Below, piece by piece: positions 9,689 through 18,264 of a stretch of DNA of 64,000 bases. The notes beneath the pieces are model-generated. The model was not told the DNA's origin, did no database searches, and saw only the letters and a list, made by a program, of their open reading frames with translations. This DNA comes from a bacterium (GTDB lineage Bacteria; Myxococcota; UBA727; JAUIJE01). The DNA lies in contig JAUIJE010000008.1 in the NCBI GenBank assembly GCA_030431455.1, positions 124,001-188,000 on the forward strand. Direction: 5' to 3'. Positions within the stretch are counted from its first letter, which is position 1. Each line of letters starts with the position of its first letter. Made by a program: the position numbers and the translations under genes.

Positions 9689-10042
9689 CTACTCGACGCC
9701 GGCGAGCTTGACCACGGTCACCGTCGCCACCGTGCTCGCGCCCCCGAGCAGGACCGCGCCGAAGATGGCGGCGGACCCGAAGAACATCCAGTCGGTGTTC
9801 CCCTCGAGGTTGTTGGTGCACCCGAGCACGGGACACCCGAGGTAGGCGAGCCCGGCCCCCGCCGTGGCCCCGGCGGCTCCCCCGACGCCACCGACCACGA
9901 CCACCGCGGCGATGCCGGCCAGGGCCCAGGAGGTGTTCACCTCGGGGGTGGTCTCGGCCGCGGCGACGGGCGAAGCCAGCCCCATCACCAAGAGCACGGC
10001 CGCGAAGCCCGCGGCAAACTGTGACAAGCGGCGGCCCTTCAT
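9689..10042 (-). CDS. small membrane protein coupled to the lytic transglycosylase
   Basis: 117 residues. The ATG at 10042 overlaps the stop of the transglycosylase gene as ATGA, which fixes the start and implies coupling. A signal peptide ends near residue 29 (SPVAAAE). Two hydrophobic Gly/Ala-rich helices (about 40-68 and 88-112) flank a short loop with two Cys (CPVLGC). No family is recognised. Because it is translated with MltF, a role in placing or restraining that enzyme is conceivable, but this is inference. Confidence 0.72.
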   Translation of the reverse strand: MKGRRLSQFAAGFAAVLLVMGLASPVAAAETTPEVNTSWALAGIAAVVVVGGVGGAAGATAGAGLAYLGCPVLGCTNNLEGNTDWMFFGSAAIFGAVLLGGASTVATVTVVKLAGVE

Positions 10043-11586
10043 GGCGAGCTGCTCTCCACCGCCACCGGCTTGCCCGCGTTTTCGTCGGTCATGGCCACGT
10101 AGTTGTCGTAGCGCGATTGGATTTGGGACACGTACTGCACCGGCTCCTCCCCGCGACAGTAGCCATATTTCGCGTCGCGGTAGTATCGGGGCTTGGACAA
10201 CAACCGCAGCGCCCGCTCCACGTGACCGAACCACCGGCCGTCGTCGAGCCCCTCCTTCTCCGCGAGCTTGCGGGCGTCGTCGAGGTGGCCGGGCCCGACG
10301 TTGTAGGCGGCCAACGCGAAGCGAACGCGGTCTTTGAGTTTCATGTCCGGCTTGTCGTACCGGCTCATCAACCAAGCCATGTACTTGGCCCCGCCCTTGA
10401 TCGAGTCCAGCGGGTCGAAGGGATCTTTGACCCCGACCTCGCGCGCGGTGCGCGGCATGATCTGCATCAGGCCTTGGGCCCCGAAGTTGGACTTGGCGTT
10501 GGGGTTGAAGCGGCTCTCTTGGTAGGCCTGGGCCGCCAGCAGGCGCCAGTCGAGGCCGGCCCCCTGCGCCCCCTCTTTGAACGCGTCGTCCCACGGCGAG
10601 ATGCCGCCGCCCTTGTCGATGCGCAGGTCCTCGCTGCGCACCTCTTCAGCCCGTCGCGCGTTCTTGTGGTAGCGGTTGTACAGAATGTTGAACACCGTGC
10701 CGCGGTGGTGCTTTTTCAAAAACGCGTCCGCCGCGGCCAGGAGCTTCACGTCGTCGGGGCGGGTGGCGAACACCGCCTTGACCGTCTCGCCGGGGAGCGT
10801 GAGCGCGATCTCCAGGTCGTCCCGGTGCAACAACTCCACGTCGACCAGCCGCTTGGCCACCACCGTGGCGTCGACTTCCCCCGAGGCCACGAGATCGAGC
10901 ACGTCCTCCGGCTCGAGGGTCTCCTTGGCCGCCCGCAGGTTGATGCCCACGTCGGGGTTCTCGGAGGCGAGGTCGCGCATGCGCTTCATCGCCGACGACG
11001 AAGGCCGCAGGGTGATCGTGGCCTGCCCCAGGTCTTTGATGTCGGCGATGGCGGGCACGCGCCCTTTGCGGGTCACCACCACCAAGGGGCTTTCCAGATA
11101 CGGGCGGGTCACCGCCACCCGATCCACCCGGGGCGCGTCGTCGGGCAAACCCGCGATCACGATGTCGCCCCGCCCCTCGAGCAACCAGGGAATCACGTCC
11201 CGGTTGGCCCGGGGCACGACGATCTCCAGGCGCACGCCGAGCTCATCGGCGAACAGCTTGGCCAGCTCGTAATGAAAACCCGCCTCGGTGCCGCGGTACA
11301 GGAAGTAGCTCGTCGAGTTGTTGCGGGTGATCACGCGCAGCACCTGGCGCTTTTTGATCTCGTCGAGGTCGGCTTCGTAGGTGAGCGCGCGGTGGCCGGT
11401 GAGCGCTTCGGCGAAACGCGCGTCGGGGTCTTCCTCGGGGGCCGGGACCTCGGCGGCGGGGGCTTTGTCGACGGGGGCCGGGGCCGGCTTTTGGGGGGCC
11501 GTGGTCTCGGACTTGGGGCAGCCGCCCAGGAGCAGGGCCACAGCACCGGCGACAGAAACGCCCAACCAACCATGCGCGGTCGACAT
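10039..11586 (-). CDS. mltF: membrane-bound lytic transglycosylase MltF-type lipoprotein
   Basis: 515 residues, close to the 518 of E. coli MltF. The start is set at the ATG of MSTAHGW because it gives a clean lipoprotein signal with lipobox LLLGGC (Cys23); an ATG four codons earlier is also possible. A solute-binding-protein-like domain spans about 75-300 (family 3, regulatory in MltF). The catalytic SLT domain is near 340-480, with Glu357 in QAYQESRFNP followed by GAQGLMQIMP. The enzyme cleaves the MurNAc-GlcNAc bond of peptidoglycan to 1,6-anhydro products at the inner face of the outer membrane. Divergent from the HD-domain gene, with 67 bases between starts. Confidence 0.93.
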   Translation of the reverse strand: MSTAHGWLGVSVAGAVALLLGGCPKSETTAPQKPAPAPVDKAPAAEVPAPEEDPDARFAEALTGHRALTYEADLDEIKKRQVLRVITRNNSTSYFLYRGTEAGFHYELAKLFADELGVRLEIVVPRANRDVIPWLLEGRGDIVIAGLPDDAPRVDRVAVTRPYLESPLVVVTRKGRVPAIADIKDLGQATITLRPSSSAMKRMRDLASENPDVGINLRAAKETLEPEDVLDLVASGEVDATVVAKRLVDVELLHRDDLEIALTLPGETVKAVFATRPDDVKLLAAADAFLKKHHRGTVFNILYNRYHKNARRAEEVRSEDLRIDKGGGISPWDDAFKEGAQGAGLDWRLLAAQAYQESRFNPNAKSNFGAQGLMQIMPRTAREVGVKDPFDPLDSIKGGAKYMAWLMSRYDKPDMKLKDRVRFALAAYNVGPGHLDDARKLAEKEGLDDGRWFGHVERALRLLSKPRYYRDAKYGYCRGEEPVQYVSQIQSRYDNYVAMTDENAGKPVAVESSSP

Positions 11587-11653
11587 CCCGGCAAGCATAC
11601 CGCGAACCCGCCCCGCGCGGGCGGCCCCCTTTCCCTGCCGCCAAAAGCACGGC

Positions 11654-13027
11654 ATGGCCCAGAGCGTGACCCCCACCAGCCGCCCCGCCCTCATCCACAT
11701 CCGGGACCCCATCCACGGCACCATCGCCGTGTCCGTGGACGAGATCCGGCTCATCGACCACCCGATCTTTCAGCGGCTGCGCAACGTCAAGCAGCTCGGC
11801 TTTGCCGACTTGGCGTTCCCCGGGGCGACCCACACCCGCTACAGCCACAGCCTGGGCGCGATGCACGTCGCCACCCGCCTGTTCGATCGGTTGTTCTCCG
11901 CGGGCGAACTGCCCGAGCGGGTGCGCGCGCGTTTTCGCCAGGCGGTGCGCCTGGCCATGTTGTTTCACGACGTGGGTCACGCCCCGCTGTCGCACACCAC
12001 GGAGATGATCATGCCCCCGGTGGGCGAGCTGGGCCTGGGCGCGCTGTCCGGTCCCGACGTCAGCCGACGGGCGAGCCACGAGGACTACACCCTCAAAATG
12101 GTCCTGGATTCCTCGCTGGCCGAGGCCATGGTCCAACGCTTCGCCCCCCTCGACATCGTGCCCTCCGACGTCGCAGAGCTCATCGCGGCCGACCGGGGCA
12201 CCGAGACGGGCCGCTTCCGCCACGGCGGCCTCGACTACACCCCGATCCTGCGTCAGGTGGTGAGCTCGGAATGTGACGCCGACCGGATGGACTACCTCCA
12301 GCGGGATTCGTTTTTCTCGGGGGTGAGCTACGGAAAGTTCGACGCGGATTGGCTCATCGACAACGTCGTCCCCACCGAACACGACGGGGCGGTGTATCTC
12401 GCGATCAACAGCCGCGCGATTTTCTCGTTCGAGGACTTCCTCCTCTCGCGCTACCACATGTTCGCCAGCGTCTACCTGCACTACACGCCGGTGATCTTCG
12501 AGAAGATGCTCGCGCGCTATTTCGAGACCAGCCCCGACGAGTTCGCGCTGTCCGCCGACGTCGAGCGCTATGCCCAGCAGGACGACATGGACCTCTGGCA
12601 GACGCTGCGCAAGAGCAACAACCCCTGGGCCCAACGCATCGTCAAGCGGCGCGCCTACACGCTGCTCGACGAGAAAAACGAGAGCGGCCCCGCCGAAGGC
12701 AAAGGCCGGCACGCCGACCTGGTCGCGGCCTTGTCCGACGCCGGGGTCGAACACATTCACACCCGCTCGCGCAGCGTGCTGTCCAAATACTTTGGCCAGA
12801 CCTCCGCGCCGATCTTTGTGCTCACCAACACCCAAGAGCGCATTCCCCTCGAGCAGTTCACCCCGCTGTACACCCGGTACAAGACCCCGGCGCTGCTGTC
12901 CCGGGTCTACGTCGAGCCCGACCAGCGGTCCCGGGCCCGCGGCATCCTCGCCGACCTCGTCCAACAAGACGACGCGGCCCAGGCCGAAGAGACGTCCGCG
13001 CCCCCCGCGGAGGAGACGCCGGGCTGA
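11654..13027 (+). CDS. HD-domain phosphohydrolase (SAMHD1/dGTPase-like)
   Basis: A 457-residue metal-dependent HD hydrolase. The four metal ligands are visible: His65 in HTRYSHSLG, the HD pair in LFHDVGHAPLSH (105-106), and Asp in ECDADRMDYL near 205. The N-terminal DPIHGTI and FQRLRNVKQLG segments are typical of the SAMHD1/YdhJ branch of deoxynucleotide triphosphohydrolases. The expected activity is dNTP to deoxynucleoside plus triphosphate; specificity is unknown. The ATG at 11654 follows the divergent promoter region. The C-terminus is a Pro/Ala/Glu-rich tail. Confidence 0.85.
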   Translation: MAQSVTPTSRPALIHIRDPIHGTIAVSVDEIRLIDHPIFQRLRNVKQLGFADLAFPGATHTRYSHSLGAMHVATRLFDRLFSAGELPERVRARFRQAVRLAMLFHDVGHAPLSHTTEMIMPPVGELGLGALSGPDVSRRASHEDYTLKMVLDSSLAEAMVQRFAPLDIVPSDVAELIAADRGTETGRFRHGGLDYTPILRQVVSSECDADRMDYLQRDSFFSGVSYGKFDADWLIDNVVPTEHDGAVYLAINSRAIFSFEDFLLSRYHMFASVYLHYTPVIFEKMLARYFETSPDEFALSADVERYAQQDDMDLWQTLRKSNNPWAQRIVKRRAYTLLDEKNESGPAEGKGRHADLVAALSDAGVEHIHTRSRSVLSKYFGQTSAPIFVLTNTQERIPLEQFTPLYTRYKTPALLSRVYVEPDQRSRARGILADLVQQDDAAQAEETSAPPAEETPG

Positions 13028-13030
13028 CGG

Positions 13031-14524
13031 TCAGAACTGCTCGAGATACGGGCTCGACATCACAATGTCACTGGATAAACCCACGGCCACGTCGATGTCG
13101 TTGCGCCAATGGCCAAGGGCCGCCACCGGCCGGGCCACCCGCGCGGCCCGGGCGTACACCGAAAACGGTCCCCACACCGCCACCGCCGCTTCCAGCCCCA
13201 CCTGGGTGGCCGCGGTGGGGGTCAACACCCCGGCCCACGACCACCCCCCGCCGAGCAACGTGCCCACAAAGCCGCGGTGCAACGCCTGCACCCCCACCCG
13301 GGCCCCGGCCCCGCCCACGTCGAGGCGGCCCTGCACGTAGTTGCCCCCGGGGGCCGAATCCAACTGCACCCGGGTCGACGCCCGCAGGTACCGGAGCACC
13401 GCGGCGGACATCCCCGCCCGCAAGCCCAATCCCCCCGGCGCGGGCATCGCCACCCAGCGCGCGCCCTGACCGGTGAGGGCCCGTTCGCGATCGAGCAAAT
13501 ACTGCGGCGAGAACACCCCGTGCCGGTGGTGCTGGCTATCCACCAATCCTTCCAGGTGACCCGACACCGCGACCACCGGCAGTGTCAATGCACCGGACAG
13601 GCCCAGTTGGGCCCCCACCCCCGGCCACCACGACGGGGCCCCATCGCGGCTCAGGCCGTGCAACACCCCCGCGCTCCCGTAGGGCGTCAGTTGCCCCCAC
13701 CCCCCGAGGGGGAACAGCGGCCACTCCGCCCCCACCCGTCCCCCCACCAACGGCCGCGTGCCGGGGCCGGGCAGGCGGACGCCGGCCCAGGTCGGCCCTT
13801 GGCCCGGGTCCGCGAGCACGTCGCCGGCGACCTCGGTGGACACCGCCGCGCGCCGCAACAGCGCCGCCCCCGCCCCGTCGTCAAACATGAACCAGCGCGC
13901 GGGCCGGGCCCGCACCCGGGCCCCGAACATCGTGTGCGGTGCAGTGACATCGGCGATGACCGCCTCGCTCTCGACGCTGTCCCACGGGTCGTGCGCCCGC
14001 AAGGTGAGCCCGACGCGACGCTGTTCCCAAATCGGCGCGGTGTTGACGTCGTCGACCAGGGCCCCCCGCCCCAGCCGCAGCACCTGCGGGCCCACCACCG
14101 CCGAGGCCATGTCCGCCTCAGTCCCGAGCCGAATCTCGTCGACCACCCGGACCAACGACCAAGGATCGAAGCCGCCCTTGTCCGTCACCCACTCGGTGCA
14201 GCGCACCACCCCGCACAGCGGCTGCGGCCCGGGCATCGCGTGCTTGTCCCCGACGTCCCACACCCGCACCGTCACCGGCGCGGTCAGGCGCACCCGGGCC
14301 CAGCGGTGCTCCAGCGCCAACGACAACGACGCCCCCACCACCGGGTCGCGCGCCCACACCCCAGCCTCGGCCTGCGTGCTCCACCACAGACCGGTCACGG
14401 TCTCGTCGGGCACCGCCCGGCTCCGGTCCGCGGGCAGCGGGCCCTCCCACGTCGGTGCCGCCTGCGCCCCGGCGGTCGCCGCCCACAGCACACAGGACAC
14501 CCACAGGACATGGTTCGGCCGCAT
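13031..14524 (-). CDS. secreted barrel-like protein of unknown function
   Basis: 497 residues with a signal peptide ending near AQAAP (residue 23). The rest alternates hydrophobic and polar residues in short strands rich in Gly, Val, Arg and Trp, with turns such as PGPGTRP. This pattern fits an outer-membrane beta-barrel or beta-rich secreted protein, and the chain ends in Phe (LEQF), a common barrel terminus. No named family is recognised. One disulfide candidate (CGVVRC) sits near residue 104. Convergent with the HD gene, only three bases apart. Confidence 0.65.
   Translation of the reverse strand: MRPNHVLWVSCVLWAATAGAQAAPTWEGPLPADRSRAVPDETVTGLWWSTQAEAGVWARDPVVGASLSLALEHRWARVRLTAPVTVRVWDVGDKHAMPGPQPLCGVVRCTEWVTDKGGFDPWSLVRVVDEIRLGTEADMASAVVGPQVLRLGRGALVDDVNTAPIWEQRRVGLTLRAHDPWDSVESEAVIADVTAPHTMFGARVRARPARWFMFDDGAGAALLRRAAVSTEVAGDVLADPGQGPTWAGVRLPGPGTRPLVGGRVGAEWPLFPLGGWGQLTPYGSAGVLHGLSRDGAPSWWPGVGAQLGLSGALTLPVVAVSGHLEGLVDSQHHRHGVFSPQYLLDRERALTGQGARWVAMPAPGGLGLRAGMSAAVLRYLRASTRVQLDSAPGGNYVQGRLDVGGAGARVGVQALHRGFVGTLLGGGWSWAGVLTPTAATQVGLEAAVAVWGPFSVYARAARVARPVAALGHWRNDIDVAVGLSSDIVMSSPYLEQF
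13063..13074 (+). repeat. dispersed CAATG-N3-CTGC motif copy
   Basis: CAATGTCACTGG lies antisense in the barrel gene. The gene strand reads TTA TCC AGT GAC ATT here; TTA, AGT and ATT are codons it otherwise avoids. Confidence 0.55.
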
Positions 14525-14686
14525 GGCGCCATGTTCGCCCCCGGCGCGCCCAGACCCAAAAAAACCGCCGCCCGGCCGCCGCCCACATGGCCCCTAACCA
14601 CCTGATTCATATAGTGAAAGGGGCGTGCACACCGCGTCCCAAAGATCCGCGATACTCATCCTGTACCAGCAGATTCAGGAGCCCTG

Positions 14687-15601
14687 ATGTCCAGCGTCAA
14701 AGAACAACAGCAGCAAAAGCGCATGGAAGCCGAACGCCTGCAAAAGCAGGCCGACAAGCAGATTCGGCAAGAACAGACCAACCAGAAGGGCCGCTCGCAG
14801 TTTCAGAACATGGTCAAGCAGGGCAAGCTCGGCCAAGCCCAGGAGCGCATGGCGCAGATGCGGCAAGGCCAGGCCCGCGACGCCAAGAACCTCAAGAGCC
14901 TGGCCAAAGGGCTCAAACAACAGTCGACAAAGAACGCGCGTCTCGCCCGCCAAGGCGCGGCCCAGACGTCGCGGGCGATGGAACAAGCGCAGTCGTTCCA
15001 CACCAAGCTCGAGGGAAACCAACAGCAGTCCGCCCAGGTGGGCGAGCGCCTGAACAAGAAGGCCGACGAGAGCCGCACCGAAACGAAGTCGGCCACCGAG
15101 GAGCGGGTCAACGATTTTGAGCAGAAGTCGGAGAACAAAAAGGACGCGGCCAAGGCGCAATCAAAAGCCGACGCCGCGGCCAAGGGCCGGGTCAACGGCG
15201 CCATCGACGGGGACACCAAAAAAGGCGACGGCCAGTCCGGGCAGAACGACGGCATGGCCGCCGAGGCCGCGGCCAAGGCCCAACGGGGGGGCGCGGCGGC
15301 GCCGGCGGAGGCCGCCCAAGGCGCGCGGCCGGTGGAGATCCCCGAGGCGGTGATGGACGCGCTGGTCAAGGACATTTACGTGGGTGTCGACGTCAACGGC
15401 GTGTCGATGTTCCATGTCGAGCTCAAGCCCGACGTGTTCGGCGGGGGCTCGCTGCAGGTCAAAGCCCAGGACGGCAAGGTCCAGCTCAGCTTCGGGGGCC
15501 TCGACAAAAACGCCCAGGCGCTGGTGCACAGCTCCCGCGGCGGCCTGATGCGCCGGCTCGAGGCGCGGGGCCTGTCTCTCGACGAGCTGACGTTCACCTG
15601 A
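14687..15601 (+). CDS. FliK/SctP-like needle/hook-length control domain protein
   Basis: 304 residues. The N-terminal 190 are Gln/Lys/Arg/Ala-rich, almost without hydrophobic clusters, and predicted as long helices or coiled coil. The C-terminal 90 residues carry a compact pattern (ELKPDVFGGGSLQVKAQDGKV followed by LSFGG and a MRRLEARGLSLDELTF end). This matches the C-terminal switch domain of FliK and SctP/YscP, where LxPxxLGxVxVxVxxxxGxV is followed by LxxxLxxxGLxLxxVxV. These proteins set needle or hook length and switch export specificity. ATG preceded by AGGAG. The call rests on the C-terminal pattern and the SctQ neighbour 55 bases downstream. Confidence 0.62.
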   Translation: MSSVKEQQQQKRMEAERLQKQADKQIRQEQTNQKGRSQFQNMVKQGKLGQAQERMAQMRQGQARDAKNLKSLAKGLKQQSTKNARLARQGAAQTSRAMEQAQSFHTKLEGNQQQSAQVGERLNKKADESRTETKSATEERVNDFEQKSENKKDAAKAQSKADAAAKGRVNGAIDGDTKKGDGQSGQNDGMAAEAAAKAQRGGAAAPAEAAQGARPVEIPEAVMDALVKDIYVGVDVNGVSMFHVELKPDVFGGGSLQVKAQDGKVQLSFGGLDKNAQALVHSSRGGLMRRLEARGLSLDELTFT

Positions 15602-15656
15602 GGGCGGGCGGCCTCGGCTTCTCATCGGGGCCGCGCCGCGTTAGCTTCGCGCCGCG

Positions 15657-17108
15657 ATGGCGAAGCGACTGCGGCGATACAAATACCCGGGCCTGAAGAA
15701 GGTCTCGAAGACGCAGGCACGGTTGAACAACGCGTTGCTGCGTTATCTGCCCCAGTCGCCGTTTGAGCATGGGTTCAAAGACAAGCTGCGGGCCAGCCTC
15801 GAGCCGTTGGTGCACGTCGACGTCGACCTGTGGCTCGACAATGTCAGCTACGTCGCCGAGGACCATCTCCTCGGGGCGGTCAGCCACCCGCCCTGTGTGG
15901 CGGTGATTTCGCTGTTGCCCAAGCCGGAGAAGGTGCTGATCGAAGTGGACCTGCCCATCGCCCAGCAGGCCATCGACCGCATGCTCGGCGGCGACGCCAC
16001 CGACGTCGACGCCCAGCGGCCGTTGTCGGAGATCGAAGAGGGCGTGCTCTCCTTTCTGTTGCTCAAAGCCCTGTCGGTGCTGCAATCCGAGGTGGGCAAC
16101 GAGCAACAGCTGGCGATGAAACTCGAGCGGGTGGCCGGCGACCTCGAGACCCTCAAGCATCTGTCCGACACCGCTGCTCCCTATTTCGCCTTGTCGTTCA
16201 AGTTGTTCTTCGATGTCGCGGTGGGCTACCTGCGCATCTTTGTGCCCCAGAGCCTCGTCGACAGCGACCTGCCCCAAATCGACCCCGCCCCGGGCCCCGC
16301 GCTGTCGCGTTACCTGATGAGCCTGCAGAACAAAGCCGGCCGGGTGGCGGCGGTGGGCACCGACCTGCACATCACCGTGGGGCAGATTCGCCTCGCCCCC
16401 GACGACCTCGCCGGGCTCGAGGTCGAGGACATCATCCTCGTCGAGAACACCGAGGTGCAGCTCGTCGGGGGGGCCTGCCAAGGGCGGGTCAACTGCACCG
16501 TGGGCGAAGGCAAACACGGCGCGATCTTCGGGAGCCTCATGGTGGGCGAATCCGGGAAATATGAAGTCGCCATCGACGAGATTGTGCAGCTGGAGCAACC
16601 GCCCGACGAGGGCGCGGTGGGCGACGGCGAATACCAACAGGAGGAAGACATGGCCCAGGGAGAAGACGCGGTCCGAATTTCGGCGCCGGGTTTGGGGGCG
16701 CCCCGCCCCCTGGCGCCACGCTTCTTGTCGGGGTCGGCCGACCCGCTGCCCGCGGCGCGCATCGCCCCCGGGGACGAGGTGTCCGGTCAGGAACACAGCG
16801 ACGACGAGTACGAGGCCGAAGGCGACGGCGAGTACGAAGAGGACGGCGGCGAAGAAGGCGATGAAGAACCATTGGCGGAGTCGGCCAACCTCCTGAACGA
16901 CGTCGCGGTGTCGATGGTGGTCGAGCTCGGGCGCGTGGGGGTCTCCGCCGCCGACGTGGTCCAGCTCCGGCCGGGCCAGGTGATCGAGCTTTCGCGTTCG
17001 CCGGGGGACCCGGTGGATCTGGTGGTGGACAACAAGCGCATCGGCCGGGGCGAACTGGTTGAAATTGAAGGCGAATTGGGTGTTCGTATCCTGAGCATCC
17101 GACGCTGA
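15657..17108 (+). CDS. sctQ: type III secretion sorting-platform / C-ring protein SctQ
   Basis: 483 residues. The N-terminal half resembles the SctQ/YscQ N-domain (about 30-220). A first SpoA-like segment lies near 235-320 and a 50-residue acidic linker near 375-405. The C-terminal SpoA domain (about 410-483) has the standard pattern: VELGRVGVSAADVVQLRPG, then IELSR, VDLVVDNKRIGRGELVEIEGELGV. SctQ forms the cytoplasmic sorting platform of type III secretion systems with SctK, SctL and SctN. The lack of a CheC-like CheY-binding motif and the length favour SctQ over FliM/FliN. An internal start at 16650 may give a separate C-terminal product. Confidence 0.85.
   Translation: MAKRLRRYKYPGLKKVSKTQARLNNALLRYLPQSPFEHGFKDKLRASLEPLVHVDVDLWLDNVSYVAEDHLLGAVSHPPCVAVISLLPKPEKVLIEVDLPIAQQAIDRMLGGDATDVDAQRPLSEIEEGVLSFLLLKALSVLQSEVGNEQQLAMKLERVAGDLETLKHLSDTAAPYFALSFKLFFDVAVGYLRIFVPQSLVDSDLPQIDPAPGPALSRYLMSLQNKAGRVAAVGTDLHITVGQIRLAPDDLAGLEVEDIILVENTEVQLVGGACQGRVNCTVGEGKHGAIFGSLMVGESGKYEVAIDEIVQLEQPPDEGAVGDGEYQQEEDMAQGEDAVRISAPGLGAPRPLAPRFLSGSADPLPAARIAPGDEVSGQEHSDDEYEAEGDGEYEEDGGEEGDEEPLAESANLLNDVAVSMVVELGRVGVSAADVVQLRPGQVIELSRSPGDPVDLVVDNKRIGRGELVEIEGELGVRILSIRR
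16639..16644 (+). promoter_or_regulatory. internal Shine-Dalgarno in sctQ
   Basis: A perfect AGGAGG five bases before an in-frame ATG (16650). The bases also encode Gln-Glu-Glu, so chance is possible. The position just before the acidic linker and last SpoA domain is where SpaO and YscQ carry their internal starts. Confidence 0.6.
16650..17108 (+). CDS. candidate SctQ-C short isoform by internal initiation
   Basis: From ATG codon 332 of sctQ this reading gives 152 residues: a short Pro/Gly stretch, the acidic linker and the final SpoA domain. In Salmonella SpaO and Yersinia YscQ the same C-terminal fragment is made from an internal start and is needed to assemble the sorting platform. What is seen here is the perfect SD, a five-base spacing and the correct frame. 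That the product is made is inference. Confidence 0.5.
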   Translation: MAQGEDAVRISAPGLGAPRPLAPRFLSGSADPLPAARIAPGDEVSGQEHSDDEYEAEGDGEYEEDGGEEGDEEPLAESANLLNDVAVSMVVELGRVGVSAADVVQLRPGQVIELSRSPGDPVDLVVDNKRIGRGELVEIEGELGVRILSIRR

Positions 17109-17300
17109 ACCGCAACCGCGCGGCGGGTTTTCCGGAACCAGTCTGAACGTTCACGACCGGGGTCGCGCCGCGCGCGCGGCACGAGAGGGGTGCGCCCAGC
17201 GCGTGCCCGGGGGGCGTGTGTGCGCCCACCCAATGAGGGCGGGGGTGGAGGCGGAACTGTACAGTCCTTACAATTTGCGCGAACCGTGCCAGATCTCGCG

Positions 17301-17314
17301 GTCCAGTCTCATTG
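17301..17314 (-). repeat. dispersed motif copy in an intergenic region
   Basis: CAATGAGACTGGAC on the minus strand, just before the paired direct repeats upstream of the alpha/beta hydrolase. The same first eleven bases occur inside putA (21570) and the cyanophycinase-like gene (43485). Confidence 0.45.
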
Positions 17315-17319
17315 AGATC

Positions 17320-17351
17320 CGCGACCGTTCGCCCGCGGATCGCGACCGTTC
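17320..17351 (+). promoter_or_regulatory. two direct repeats CGCGACCGTTC, 21 bp apart
   Basis: CGCGACCGTTC occurs at 17320-17330 and 17341-17351, start to start 21 bp, which is two helical turns. The pair ends 49 bases before the ATG of the secreted hydrolase. Spacing and placement fit a dimeric activator or repressor site. The rest of the 290-base intergenic region holds an 8-bp palindrome GAACGTTC (17145-17152) and no gene that I can support. Confidence 0.45.
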
Positions 17352-17400
17352 ACCGCCGTGACCACCCGGCGCCCGGCCCTGGGGCCCCTAGGGTCGAGGG

Positions 17401-18264
17401 ATGAACCACGCGCTGACGGCCCCCCTCGCCCTTGTCACTCTTCTCACCTTGCCCTGCGCCATCGTGCAGGCGAACCCGCGGGGCCGGATCGAGCACCGTC
17501 GCATCGGCGAAAGCAGTTCCATTCCCCTGCTGCCCGAGGCCGAGGTCACCGCCCTCGGCCAGGCCTACGTGCTCCAGCGGGGGTTGATCCGATCGGACGA
17601 GGCCGAGCGATTGGAGCCCGCGTTCGCCGCCGGCTATGCACGGTTGTCGCGAGAGTACGGCGACGCACCCTCGGCGCTGTCGCGGTCCCTGCTCGAGGAC
17701 GAGAGCGGCGCGGGGTTTGACGTCATTGAGGTGCACCCGGCGGGCCCGGTCAAAGGCGCGGTGGTGTTCTTGCATGGGTACGCCGGGGCCTTCACCCTGC
17801 TGTGTGCCCAGATGGCCCGGGCGGTCCGGGACCTCGACGTGCTCACGGTGTGCCCGGCCACCACCTACCACGCGAACTGGGCGAGCCGGCAAGGGCGCGC
17901 CATCGTGGACGCGACGTTGCGCGACCTCGAGGGGCGCGGGGTGGGCCCCATCCTGCTCGCGGGACTCTCGTCGGGGGGCGTGGGGGCCACCCTGGTCGCG
18001 CCCCAGTTCGCGGACCGTCTTGCCGGCCTGGTGGCGATCAGCGGGGCGCGGGGGCCCGCGCCCGGGGTGCCCGCCCTCGTGGTGCAGGGCCGGCGGGACC
18101 GATGGGTCAGCGCCCGGGGCGCGCGTCGCTATGCCCAAAAAGCCAAAGCAAGACTGGTGATGCTGGAGACCGACCACTGGGGGTTCTTGCTCGACGAGGA
18201 CGAGGTGGCGCGACCGGTGCACACCTTTGTGGCCGCGCGGCTCAGGTCGGCCCCGAGTCGGTAG
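17401..18264 (+). CDS. secreted alpha/beta hydrolase
   Basis: 287 residues with a signal peptide cleaved near VQANP (about 24). The alpha/beta-hydrolase fold is clear: oxyanion segment VVFLHGYAGA near 121-130, nucleophile elbow GLSSG with Ser190, an acid after VVQGRRDRW near 235, and the catalytic His in ETDHWGF near 263. Serine hydrolases of this type act as esterases, lipases or peptidases; the substrate cannot be read from the sequence. Location is periplasmic or extracellular. A possible operator pair lies just upstream. The 3' end overlaps the convergent shikimate-kinase-like gene by 23 bases. Confidence 0.82.
   Translation: MNHALTAPLALVTLLTLPCAIVQANPRGRIEHRRIGESSSIPLLPEAEVTALGQAYVLQRGLIRSDEAERLEPAFAAGYARLSREYGDAPSALSRSLLEDESGAGFDVIEVHPAGPVKGAVVFLHGYAGAFTLLCAQMARAVRDLDVLTVCPATTYHANWASRQGRAIVDATLRDLEGRGVGPILLAGLSSGGVGATLVAPQFADRLAGLVAISGARGPAPGVPALVVQGRRDRWVSARGARRYAQKAKARLVMLETDHWGFLLDEDEVARPVHTFVAARLRSAPSR

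Noticed and set aside
15657-17108. Flagellar FliM or FliN
   Set aside because: Too long for FliN, and no N-terminal CheY-binding peptide or CheC-like middle as in FliM. Two SpoA segments with an acidic linker fit SctQ better, and no flagellar gene is nearby.
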